Assembly: GCF_022398315.1 (NCBI RefSeq)
Contig: NZ_JAKEVF010000003.1
Coordinates: 62,001 to 126,000, forward strand
Source of the DNA: Shewanella sp. Isolate11
GTDB taxonomy: Bacteria; Pseudomonadota; Gammaproteobacteria; Enterobacterales; Shewanellaceae
Reading direction: 5' to 3'
DNA length: 64,000 nucleotides
Shown: one piece after another, positions 17,503 to 24,601 of the stretch
How positions within the stretch are numbered: the first letter of the stretch is position 1
How the letters are laid out: the number at the start of each line of letters is the position of its first letter
The notes under the pieces: generated by a model
Told to the model about the DNA's origin: nothing
The model's input: the letters and a program-made list of their open reading frames with translations, nothing else
Databases searched by the model: none
Made by a program: the position numbers and the translations under genes

Positions 17503-17556
17503 GTTTTATTAGTGTTTTATTAGTGTTTTATTAGTGTTTTATTAGTGTTTTATTAG
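17503..17556. repeat. Iteron-like 11-bp direct repeats (GTTTTATTAGT)
   Basis: Four perfect head-to-tail copies of GTTTTATTAGT (17503-17546) and a fifth of ten bases, flanked by degenerate relatives (TTTTATTGGGGTTACATTGG before, ACATTAGGGTTTTAAT after). The region is very AT-rich and lies 80 bases beyond the stop of the replication-type HTH gene. Direct repeats at about one helical turn beside an AT-rich stretch suit an iteron origin or a regulator-binding array. Confidence 0.7.
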
Positions 17557-17636
17557 GCTTACATTAGGGTTTTAATACTAAATAACTAACCTGAGCATTA
17601 ACGCTACAACGAGGTGGGGTATTGGGGAAATTTAGT

Positions 17637-18473
17637 TTATAAGTTTTCAACTAGGCACTTTACCTCATAGCTACTCCAATTATCTGCATCACCTTCACAG
17701 CTTAGAATTCCGTCTTTGGCTAGATCATCCATTTCTGAGCACATTAACCAGCTCAGGTTAACAGGCTTCAAACGCTGCTCTATATTTCTTTCAGTGTAAC
17801 GACCGTCAAGGAAAGCTATCAATTCACGTTTGCTATCAATGGATAGCATTGTGTCTGAATTCAATATATTGCCTATGATCGTCGTATTGGGTTTTTCAGG
17901 TATGTTGACGTTAGTTACTAATTTTGCCCATTTGCTTGCAACCTCATAAATCCAAAAAGCTTCGTGATTAGCATCTATACCAAGATCTTCAGAAATTAGA
18001 CCTTTCAAATGATTCATGTAAAAAATATCAGCATCATTTTCAAATGATGTTGTAGTTAAAACTTTACTATAAGAAGCTTTGCTATCAACTTCATTATTGT
18101 GTGACTCTGGTGTCACCCCTGCCATGACATCTATGTCACCCCTAGGCATGACATCTATGTCACCCCTTAAGATTGCCAAAGTGTTTTTGGTAGGTAGTAA
18201 ATTTCTACTTGTTCCGCTACTTGATTTTGACAACTTCACTTTAAGCCACCCACACAGAGCAAGCTTACTAATGTATCTCTGTATTTGCCGAGTATTTTTT
18301 CCTAGTGCCTTAGCTAAATAAGCATTAGAAGCGTGGAATTCTTTTTCTGCTTTATAGAAAGAAATTGCTTTGCAGACAATCCATGCATGATTTAAATCTA
18401 ATCCGTTTTTAATTACAGCTTGTTCTATTGACTCAGGCAGCCATGAACCTTTTGCGGTTTTACTTTCAGTCAT
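17637..18473 (-). CDS. Helix-turn-helix replication-type protein of the integrated element
   Basis: 278 residues starting MTESKTAKGSWLPESIEQAV. The segment at about 20-95 (DLNHAWIVCKAISFYKAEKE, then ASNAYLAKALGKNTRQIQRY and CGWLKVKL) reads as a winged HTH of the HTH_36 kind found in phage and plasmid replication proteins. A linker with the peptide GDIDVM twice (about 112-125) corresponds to a perfect DNA repeat. The C-terminal half has no motif I recognise. It is last in the element's operon and nearest the iteron-like array. An initiator role is inferred from the HTH and these repeats; a transcription regulator is the alternative. Confidence 0.65.
   Translation of the reverse strand: MTESKTAKGSWLPESIEQAVIKNGLDLNHAWIVCKAISFYKAEKEFHASNAYLAKALGKNTRQIQRYISKLALCGWLKVKLSKSSSGTSRNLLPTKNTLAILRGDIDVMPRGDIDVMAGVTPESHNNEVDSKASYSKVLTTTSFENDADIFYMNHLKGLISEDLGIDANHEAFWIYEVASKWAKLVTNVNIPEKPNTTIIGNILNSDTMLSIDSKRELIAFLDGRYTERNIEQRLKPVNLSWLMCSEMDDLAKDGILSCEGDADNWSSYEVKCLVENL
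18111..18167. repeat. 24-bp direct repeats with internal palindromes inside the HTH gene
   Basis: CATGACATCTATGTCACCCCT occurs at 18123-18143 and 18147-18167, perfectly, at a 24-bp period, and a partial third copy (TGTCACCCCT) lies at 18111-18120. Each full copy contains the palindrome TGACAT-CT-ATGTCA. Lambdoid and satellite replication genes often carry their origin iterons inside the coding sequence, which this resembles. Confidence 0.85.
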
Positions 18474-18554
18474 CGAAGGTATACTCTTGAAAGTGGTTAA
18501 CGATTTGCCGCCAAGCTAAAGTCGTTAACCACACACTAATGAAAGGGGTTTAAG

Positions 18555-18956
18555 TTAAGGCTTAGGCTCCTTTTGTTTTTCAGGGTCATAAACTGGATCA
18601 TTGGCTGCCAACTCGCCTAATCGGTTAACCACCCAAGTTTCGCCCCTCCATTTGATAGCCTTGATTAATTCCCGATCAAGCCTTAGGGTTTTCTTTGCGT
18701 AATAGCGTGACCGTTCATCCTCGATTTGCTCATCCCTACAATGACGATAACGCTCAATTTCACTTGCAGGCATAAACCACACCGTATCATTTGCAGACTG
18801 GTCGCACTCCCAAGGAATGAATGACTTTCTTAGCTCATCCATCACCCTGCTTTGTTGCTCCCCATTCGTTAAAAAATTGATTTGTGCCGCAGTTAGGCGT
18901 TCCCCATTCAAAAGACGGGCTAAAACGATAGACGTGCCATAGCTTCGTTTGCTCAT
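18555..18956 (-). CDS. Unknown 133-residue protein of the integrated element
   Basis: The product starts MSKRSYGTSIVLARLLNGER. The first half has LTAAQINFLTNGEQQSRVMD, which could be a small helical or HTH-like unit. The second half is charged (IERYRHCRDEQIEDERSRYY, then LDRELIKAIKWRGETWVVNR). No catalytic motif, signal peptide or membrane segment is visible. It lies 30 bases after the AlpA gene and 81 bases before the HTH gene, so it belongs to the same transcript. Function unknown; I do not recognise the family. Confidence 0.75.
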   Translation of the reverse strand: MSKRSYGTSIVLARLLNGERLTAAQINFLTNGEQQSRVMDELRKSFIPWECDQSANDTVWFMPASEIERYRHCRDEQIEDERSRYYAKKTLRLDRELIKAIKWRGETWVVNRLGELAANDPVYDPEKQKEPKP

Positions 18957-18986
18957 AATCTTTCCTCTTATGTTGATTTGCCGCGA

Positions 18987-19193
18987 TTAGGCGGTTTGGG
19001 TTTGAGTGCGTGACGCAATGAATGCGTCCAAGTCAGATTGACGATAGAACACTCGTCTACCGACTTTTACAAAGGGAATGGCATAGCGTCCAGCAGAACG
19101 CCAAACATCCAATGTTTCGGGCTTTACGCCCAAATAATTGGCTGCATCTTGATTGCTCAAACGATCATGTAAGAATGAAGTTATTTGGTTCAT
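18987..19193 (-). CDS. AlpA-like regulator / excisionase of the integrated element
   Basis: 68 residues from the ATG at 19193, chosen because AGGAG lies seven bases upstream; a longer reading to 19280 adds an N-terminus with no family resemblance. The sequence DRLSNQDAANYLGVKPETLD, then YAIPFVKVGRRVFYRQSDLD, is the MerR-like winged HTH of the AlpA/Xis (HTH_17) group: a recognition helix, then a wing with VGRRVFY. In P4-like satellites, AlpA proteins activate the integrase or act as recombination directionality factors. Its position downstream of int fits. Confidence 0.85.
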   Translation of the reverse strand: MNQITSFLHDRLSNQDAANYLGVKPETLDVWRSAGRYAIPFVKVGRRVFYRQSDLDAFIASRTQTQTA

Positions 19194-19283
19194 GAAATTG
19201 CTCCTATCAACGTTTTTAATTAACGTTAGAACAATATCGTATAGACTAGATTGATGCATGGCATAACAAATATAAGCCATTAT

Positions 19284-19955
19284 TTATGCATTTTTATTGG
19301 CTTCATCTTGCCACATTTGTATTAGCACCTCAGCGACGAGTGCTTTGTGCTTGGGTGAGTTTCGATAACTAGAAATTGCGTTAATAAAATCGAGTTGCCC
19401 ATCATCATAATAAGGCTCTTCAAGTCCTTCAAAATAAATTTTTTCAAAGCTTTTTACTGCATGAGGAATGCCGCCTCTAGTCGGACGAATATACCTTCCC
19501 TTAGTTAATTTCCCTTTGTTCGTTATAGCCTCAATAATTTCCTCATCTGTTTTATTATGATATTTCATCGCCCAAATAAAACCATGCTCAACTATTGTCG
19601 TTTTAGCCTTTTCTCCTTTTTTCCTTTTCTTTAGCGATTCAAACGGGTCTTTACCATCACATATTTCCCTTACCACTTGTGCGACCTCAAGGCAAAGTTC
19701 CTTATCAATGGCGATAACATCATCACTTGTCGACCTCTGATTTTCTACAGCTGAAAGCCAAGTAAGGAGTACAAAATTTAGTTTACGGTGTGCCTCTGAC
19801 CTTTCTTTAGTCATTGGCAAACTATTCTTTTTCCTTTTATCTAAATCGAGTATGCGTTGTCTTATAAAAGATTTTTCAGCTTCATCAGAAGCAAAATCCA
19901 AAATACTCCCATCTTTTTTCTTAATACCTATTCTAATTTCACGATCTTCATCCAT
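19284..19955 (-). CDS. Unknown 223-residue protein encoded next to the integrase
   Basis: The ATG at 19955 directly follows the integrase stop, and AGGAGG inside the 3' end of int is its ribosome-binding site, so the two are translated together. The protein is highly charged (ILDLDKRKKNSLPMTKERSE, ESLKKRKKGEKAKTTIVEHG), with a more hydrophobic middle (LNFVLLTWLSAVE) and an aromatic C-terminal part (EKIYFEGLEEPYYDDGQLDF). No motif, signal peptide or transmembrane segment is recognisable. Candidate roles are replication partner, phage interference or integrase accessory; none can be chosen from sequence. Confidence 0.8.
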   Translation of the reverse strand: MDEDREIRIGIKKKDGSILDFASDEAEKSFIRQRILDLDKRKKNSLPMTKERSEAHRKLNFVLLTWLSAVENQRSTSDDVIAIDKELCLEVAQVVREICDGKDPFESLKKRKKGEKAKTTIVEHGFIWAMKYHNKTDEEIIEAITNKGKLTKGRYIRPTRGGIPHAVKSFEKIYFEGLEEPYYDDGQLDFINAISSYRNSPKHKALVAEVLIQMWQDEANKNA

Positions 19956-21242
19956 TTAAAGCCCTCCTAGCAGTTCTTTTCGTTGTTCTGGTGTAAGAGC
20001 CTTCAATTGCTCTTTTAGAGCGTCTACGGTTGATATTGGCTCATTCCTGATATGCTCAAGCCCTGCACGAACCTGAGATAAATCATGGTGCGCGTATGTG
20101 CGCTGGGTAATTGCTATTGAGCTATGCCCAAGGGCTTTTTGAATGATTGCTAACTCAATACCAGCTCTCGCCATTCTGGTAGCGGTAGAGCGCCTTAAAT
20201 CGTGAAAGGTTAGCCGCTGGGCTTTGTCATCGGAATAAAGCCCTGCACGTTTAGTTACACGCCTCCAAAACGAGCCTTGTCCCGTTTTCTCGACTACATG
20301 ACCTAGCTTGCTGCGCTTATTGGGGAAAACAAACTTCTCGCCTTTTTCAGCCTCTCTGCTTCGCCTTGTGAGTATTTCCATTGCGGACGGTATCAATGGA
20401 ACCACCAGCCCTTTTTTAGATTTAGCTTTGCTTGCAGGTATAGCCCAAATGCTTTGCTGTGGGTCTATCTCTTCCCAGCACATCGACAACACACAGTTTT
20501 TTCGCTGTCCAGTCATCAAAGCAATTAACACAATATCTTTGTATATTTGCGGTTCATCATCGAGCGCAGTTAAAAGCCTAGCTTCTTCGTCTTGGGTTAA
20601 TACTCGTTCTCTTGGTTGTTCGGCAAACTTTTTGGCTACTGCAAAATGATTGTCATCTAGCAAGCCCTCACGCTTAGCAAAATTAAATACACTTTTGATT
20701 TGTGATAGTGCTTTGTTGCTGGTGGCTGCACTCTTGGAGGTTTTCAGGTTAGCAATGATTTTTCTAGCATCATCATTGGTTAGCTCACGAACATCTTTAT
20801 TTTTGAATAGTGGGTTTGTATGGAGGTTAAAAATTGATTCGGCATCGGCTAGTGATTTGGGTCTGCGCTCACCCGCTTTTATTCGGACTAAAAAATCAGC
20901 CCTGTAGGTAGCAAAGAGATCAGCATAGTAAAAGCCATTTAAACGCCTTTCTTTTTGTGCTTTCTTCTGTGCGTTCGGGTCAATACCTTGGCGCAATAGC
21001 TCAAGGTTTTCTAATGCGGCTTTACGGGCTTGCTCAACAGTCATCGAACTAAACGAGCCAAGCTTGATTGTCAGCTTTCTGCCTTGGTGTTTTTTGATTA
21101 ACTTAAAAAATTGACCACCTTTTAAAGTGGTTTCAAAGTGCAATTCTTTGATTTCTGAATCACTACACCGTTGCGCCAGCCCTTTATTTACAAGGGATTG
21201 CAGCTTTATTTTAGTAAATTTAAACCGTTCCACTTTAACCAC
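19956..21242 (-). CDS. Tyrosine integrase of the tRNA-Arg element
   Basis: 428 residues of the P4-type integrase family. There is an N-terminal DUF4102-like arm-binding domain (about 1-95: GGQFFKLIKKHQGRKLTIKL, then MTVEQARKAALENLELLRQG), a SAM-like core-binding domain (about 105-205) and a catalytic domain. Catalytic residues are visible: Arg247 in MTGQRKN, His347 and Arg350 in FHDLRRSTATR, His373 in LGHSS and the nucleophile Tyr383 in QRTYAHH. The start is a GTG at 21242 inside a run of CCACCT repeats, so Int binding there could repress its own gene. It looks intact. Confidence 0.93.
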   Translation of the reverse strand: MVKVERFKFTKIKLQSLVNKGLAQRCSDSEIKELHFETTLKGGQFFKLIKKHQGRKLTIKLGSFSSMTVEQARKAALENLELLRQGIDPNAQKKAQKERRLNGFYYADLFATYRADFLVRIKAGERRPKSLADAESIFNLHTNPLFKNKDVRELTNDDARKIIANLKTSKSAATSNKALSQIKSVFNFAKREGLLDDNHFAVAKKFAEQPRERVLTQDEEARLLTALDDEPQIYKDIVLIALMTGQRKNCVLSMCWEEIDPQQSIWAIPASKAKSKKGLVVPLIPSAMEILTRRSREAEKGEKFVFPNKRSKLGHVVEKTGQGSFWRRVTKRAGLYSDDKAQRLTFHDLRRSTATRMARAGIELAIIQKALGHSSIAITQRTYAHHDLSQVRAGLEHIRNEPISTVDALKEQLKALTPEQRKELLGGL

Positions 21243-21266
21243 CTATTAACCACCTATAGACCACCT
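21239..21266. repeat. Right arm-type integrase sites (CCACCT x3) over the int start
   Basis: CCACCT at 21239, 21250 and 21261, an exact 11-bp period. The first two plus spacer are identical to 17295-17311. The first overlaps the int GTG, and on the coding strand the repeats read AGGTGG, so they also double as the ribosome-binding site. Confidence 0.6.
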
Positions 21267-21395
21267 GAGAGGTAAATATAGGGCTATTTTTGTATAGATT
21301 TATTAAGGTGAGCTTATCACTAAAACAAGCTTAAAGTCTTGCTGTATATAGGTTTATCAACATTTGTTAAGGTAGGTCTATTAGTTAGACTTATC

Positions 21396-21411
21396 CCCTG
21401 TGGGGAGACCA
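21396..21411 (+). other. attR core (16-bp direct repeat)
   Basis: CCCTGTGGGGAGACCA, identical to the tRNA-Arg 3' end. It marks the right boundary of the integrated element; the sequence after it is the original flank of the tRNA gene. Confidence 0.9.
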
Positions 21412-21592
21412 GTTATTCTATTCATCCTTTCACCATCAGGCATATCCTTGATATGCATTTCCCTACAACCTCTGATAAGTCACAACGTCAATATTGGATA
21501 AACAACGGGATTAAACGTTACGGTTTCCTTTGTCTTGCCGCTATCCGTATAATAGCGGGCAAATGATTCAACGTTCCCAATAGCGAGGCCCT

Positions 21593-22072
21593 GTGGCACA
21601 CACTTATATTCCATTTGAGCAGTACAAACGTAAATGGATCTTTAACCATAAAGATCTACCTGTTAGCGATGATGATAAGGCGCACATTAAACCTTTAGAT
21701 CAAAAATCATCGATGGAAGTTTGGAATAAGTGGATCAGCAACAAAAGCAGTCGTGCGGAGCAATTTGCTAAGGGAGACTGGGCTGCCAAAGGTGATGCTT
21801 GGGTTGCAACTGACCATTGGCAAGCGGCTTGGGATAGTGAAGCCCCTGAACTACCTGAACTCATAGAGAATCATATCGATTGGCAAGACGACGCACTGGT
21901 CTATTTTTGCTATGAGAAATATCAAGTGATTGAAACTCGATGGGATGTGTTCACTCGTAACTGGAAATGTTTCCTGTTTTTCGATGACGGCCCATTGCTA
22001 ATCTCTCCCAAAAAGAAACAGGCAATATTTTTCCATCAGAGTGGCCAATACCAAATTGGCCATCGTGGTTAA
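21593..22072 (+). CDS. DUF2947 family protein
   Basis: 159 residues from a GTG at 21593 with a GAGG-type site upstream. It begins MAHTYIPFEQYKRKWIFNHK and is rich in Trp, Asp and Lys (WVATDHWQAAWDSEAPELPE, NWKCFLFFDDGPLLISPKKK). This matches what I recall of DUF2947, a small uncharacterised cytoplasmic family of gammaproteobacteria. No signal peptide, membrane segment or catalytic motif is visible. Before the element inserted, it would have been the first gene after tRNA-Arg. Confidence 0.75.
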   Translation: MAHTYIPFEQYKRKWIFNHKDLPVSDDDKAHIKPLDQKSSMEVWNKWISNKSSRAEQFAKGDWAAKGDAWVATDHWQAAWDSEAPELPELIENHIDWQDDALVYFCYEKYQVIETRWDVFTRNWKCFLFFDDGPLLISPKKKQAIFFHQSGQYQIGHRG

Positions 22073-22116
22073 GTTAAACAACTAAATCCAAATACCTATA
22101 ATAACAAAGAGGTTTT

Positions 22117-22677
22117 ATGAAGCTCCTCAAAACAGCTACCCTACTAAGCGGATTATTGCTTGCTACACAAGTATGCGCAAAAACAGTCGCAGATGTTGAA
22201 GTTGCCGATAGCATCAAACTGGGTGATCAAACGTTGCAACTCAATGGCGCCGGCGTGCGTAGCAAATTCTTTATGGATCTCTATGTTGGTAGCTTATATA
22301 CCCTAAGCCCAACATCACAAGCCAGTGCAGTCATTGATGCACCTATTGCGGTTATTCGTCTTAATATCACGTCTGGGCTTATCACCTCAGATAAAATGCA
22401 TGATGCCATTGTTGAAGGCTTTGAAGATGCTACCGACGACAATCTAGCGCCAATTCAAGCTGAAATTGATGACTTTATGGCATTATTTAGTGACGAAATC
22501 GTCAAGGGCGATCAATTTACCTTAGAAGCGAAACAAGGAGTGGGCGTCACCGCTTATAAAAATGGTCAAGCACAAGCAACTATTCAAGGTGAAACCTTTA
22601 GACAGGCATTGCTTAATATCTGGTTAGGGCAACAACCGGCTCAGAAAAGTCTCAAACGCGATATGCTAGGCGAATAA
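22117..22677 (+). CDS. Chalcone-isomerase-like periplasmic protein
   Basis: 186 residues with a cleavable signal peptide (MKLLKTATLLSGLLLATQVC, then AKT). The mature part has VADSIKLGDQTLQLNGAGVR, then SKFFMDLYVGSLYTLSP, the start of the bacterial chalcone-isomerase-like (CHIA) fold. The last part is GETFRQALLNIWLGQQPAQK with the conserved WLG. Bacterial members are not known to make flavonoids and their ligand is unclear; a lipid or fatty-acid ligand is a guess from the fold. It lies 44 bases after the DUF2947 gene and ends at a shared terminator. Confidence 0.85.
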   Translation: MKLLKTATLLSGLLLATQVCAKTVADVEVADSIKLGDQTLQLNGAGVRSKFFMDLYVGSLYTLSPTSQASAVIDAPIAVIRLNITSGLITSDKMHDAIVEGFEDATDDNLAPIQAEIDDFMALFSDEIVKGDQFTLEAKQGVGVTAYKNGQAQATIQGETFRQALLNIWLGQQPAQKSLKRDMLGE

Positions 22678-22726
22678 TTAAGCTGGTCCCCAATAGCGAT
22701 AGCACGTTAAAGCAACAAACAACAAA

Positions 22727-22757
22727 AAGGCCAAGTTATCTCAACTTGGCCTTTTCT
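22727..22757. terminator. Bidirectional intrinsic terminator
   Basis: AAAGGCCAAGTT and its complement flank a five-base loop, with T-run TTTTCTATT on the plus side and A-run on the other. It sits between the convergent CHIA-like gene and the outer-membrane protein gene, so it probably ends both. Confidence 0.85.
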
Positions 22758-22784
22758 ATTAAGAAGTGACTTAGTACGAAAAAC

Positions 22785-23726
22785 TTAGAAGGTATATTTG
22801 GCTGATACGCCTAAGGCAAGCTGATTATCTACATCTTCAGTCGTTTTCGGGTCGCTAAGCTCCAGCTCGCCATTGAAGTAATAGCCTAAATAACCGCTGA
22901 CGGTCAATGCAGGCGTTGCAGTCCACCCAGCGCGCAAGAAGCTTACGATCTCCTTGATCTCCATGGTGGTATCATCGTCTCTGACCAAAAATCGCTGCGT
23001 TCGCATTGCTGTGCCGGCACCTAACTCAATGTCCTTAGTCAATTTATAACTAATTTCAACACCACCTGGGCCACTAAAACCTGCGGCAAATGGATTCCCT
23101 AGACGCCATTTATCATTGATTTGCCAATTCACCATCACAAAAGGCAAGGTTCGCACTTCATTGATATCATTTAGATAAGCCAAACCAAAGCCAAAACTAC
23201 TGCCATCACTCAAACGCAACATCCCCGTACCGAGTAGGCCATAACTTTGTGCATTAGACGCCGAAGTTCCTTCTGCGTAAGCGTACTGCATTGTGGGCGC
23301 CACCATAAACATCCAGTGCTTATTCATCACATAGCTTACGGCAACATTGGCCTTATAACGCTCTACTGAAGACCAATCAGAAACATTTGCTAATACAACA
23401 CCACGATTCCCCCAATCAAAGTCCAATTTGTCATAACCTGCGCCTACACTAACAGCCCAGCGAGAACTGATAGGAAAAGTGGTATTGAGATCAAACTGCA
23501 AGGTATCTTGCTGAAGATGCAGCGGTGTATTATCGATATCACCTTCACCTGTGGTTATGTAAGTCAAACTAAGGCTTGTTGGAAAGTGACGAGATGGCAC
23601 AGGCTTACTCTCGCCTGGCGCTTGTTCTGTCGCTTGTGGTTCGGCTGCCTGTACGCTCGACATCACAACACACGCACTTAACAGTAAGGAAAAACTCATC
23701 GCGCTAGGTTTAACAAATGAATTCAT
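22785..23726 (-). CDS. Outer-membrane beta-barrel protein (DUF6268-like)
   Basis: 313 residues with a Sec signal (MNSFVKPSAMSFSLLLSACV through SSVQA), then a Pro/Glu linker and alternating hydrophobic strands with aromatic girdles (WAVSVGAGYDKLDFDW, ANVAVSYVMNKHWMFMVAPT, FGFGLAYLNDINEVRTLPFV). It ends ALGVSAKYTF, with the terminal Phe typical of BamA-inserted barrels. DUF6268 is my best family guess; a transporter-like or structural role is unknown. It is convergent with the gene before it and co-directional with the tetR gene upstream. Confidence 0.75.
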   Translation of the reverse strand: MNSFVKPSAMSFSLLLSACVVMSSVQAAEPQATEQAPGESKPVPSRHFPTSLSLTYITTGEGDIDNTPLHLQQDTLQFDLNTTFPISSRWAVSVGAGYDKLDFDWGNRGVVLANVSDWSSVERYKANVAVSYVMNKHWMFMVAPTMQYAYAEGTSASNAQSYGLLGTGMLRLSDGSSFGFGLAYLNDINEVRTLPFVMVNWQINDKWRLGNPFAAGFSGPGGVEISYKLTKDIELGAGTAMRTQRFLVRDDDTTMEIKEIVSFLRAGWTATPALTVSGYLGYYFNGELELSDPKTTEDVDNQLALGVSAKYTF

Positions 23727-23844
23727 TGGGGCTCCAATTGTCCTAAAATAAACATGTCATGAGATAATTGGCGGCACTAAAGTTGCCGCAGTAATAATCA
23801 ACAACCTAGATTAACTATTAATATATTCAGCTTAATTGAAAAGT

Positions 23845-24462
23845 CTACTTTTCAATACGATAAGCACGTAAAAACATAGTTACGCTAGACTTTATATAAT
23901 CATTTCTATCGTCTTTAATATCATCAATAGGTAAGCCCAACTCCAGCTTTAAACGCATCTCACCAAACAACATCAAACAAAACTGCAGTGCCGCATGACG
24001 ACGGTTTTCAAATTGAAACTCGCCATTGGCTTCGACTTTGCTGAAGTAAGATTCAAGTAACTCTAGTAGGTATTGCGGCCCCGCATTAAAAAACAGTTCC
24101 GATAACTCTGGGTGTGAATCAGATTGAGCGACACAGGTTTTGAACACATCTAATGCCTCAGGAGAGACAATCATTTCGCCAAAATAGATCCCAAATTGCA
24201 TCAGTGCTTTTTGTGGGTCTTTTGGGTTTACAAACAAGTCTTGCGCAACCTGATGTGCAACACATTTGGATTCAATCGATGCCACAAACAGGTCATTTTT
24301 ACTACCAAAATGCGAATAAACCGTCTGCTTCGAAACACCGGCTTGTTTGGCGACTTCATCCATACTGGTATTAGGAAATCCTTGCCCACAAAACAAGGTG
24401 ATCGCAGCCTGAAGTATCTGCGCCCGTTTCTGTTCACTGCGGCTTAAGGATGAAAGATTCAT
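23845..24462 (-). CDS. TetR-family repressor of the adjacent RND pump
   Basis: 205 residues from the ATG at 24462, supported by GGAG five bases upstream; a TTG at 24489 is less likely. The N-terminal TetR HTH is clear (RAQILQAAITLFCGQGFPNT, then MDEVAKQAGVSKQTVYSHFG). The ligand-binding C-terminal domain is diverse, as usual, with features of the TetR_C AefR-like group (YLLELLESYF, ALQFCLMLFGEMRLKLELGL). It is divergent from the RND efflux pair, with two near-identical palindromic operators in the gap, so it should repress both itself and the pump until a substrate binds. Confidence 0.88.
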   Translation of the reverse strand: MNLSSLSRSEQKRAQILQAAITLFCGQGFPNTSMDEVAKQAGVSKQTVYSHFGSKNDLFVASIESKCVAHQVAQDLFVNPKDPQKALMQFGIYFGEMIVSPEALDVFKTCVAQSDSHPELSELFFNAGPQYLLELLESYFSKVEANGEFQFENRRHAALQFCLMLFGEMRLKLELGLPIDDIKDDRNDYIKSSVTMFLRAYRIEK

Positions 24463-24507
24463 AACTACTCCAACATTGGTGTTATTCAAATCGATATATT
24501 TTTATAC

Positions 24508-24531
24508 AAACTAGACTAGACAGTCTAGTTT
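24508..24531. promoter_or_regulatory. TetR operator 1
   Basis: Perfect 10-bp inverted repeat AAACTAGACT-AGAC-AGTCTAGTTT, 46 bases upstream of tetR. The same half-sites recur 28 bp to the right. Confidence 0.75.
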
Positions 24532-24535
24532 GTAT

Positions 24536-24559
24536 AAATTAGACTTCTCAGTCTAGTTT
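24536..24559. promoter_or_regulatory. TetR operator 2
   Basis: AAATTAGACT-TCTC-AGTCTAGTTT, one base different from a perfect 10-bp palindrome and the same as operator 1 in its right arm. It lies 43 bases upstream of the RND adaptor ATG. Two sites 28 bp apart suggest two repressor dimers covering both promoters. Confidence 0.75.
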
Positions 24560-24601
24560 AACAATGTTTTTACCAAGTGTTAACCACGGAAGCGCATCTG
24601 T

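Larger units (their letters stand above)
17240..21411. mobile_element. 4.17-kb integrative element in tRNA-Arg(CCT)
   Basis: The segment between the 16-bp att repeats is 4172 bp with one core copy. All five genes read on the minus strand from the attR side: integrase, unknown 223-residue protein, AlpA-like regulator, unknown 133-residue protein, and a replication-type HTH protein. CCACCT arm repeats flank the cargo at both ends, and an iteron-like array lies between the last gene and attL. There are no relaxase, transfer, capsid or packaging genes. The gene set suggests a minimal phage satellite or small integrative mobilisable element. Unlike P4-type islands, the integrase is at the end away from the tRNA. 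Confidence 0.85.

Noticed and set aside
17503-17556. Possible CRISPR array
   Set aside because: Units are 11 bp and contiguous, with no spacers and no cas genes.
21339-21566. 75-codon ORF spanning attR
   Set aside because: It crosses the integration junction, so it was created by the insertion; composition is not protein-like.
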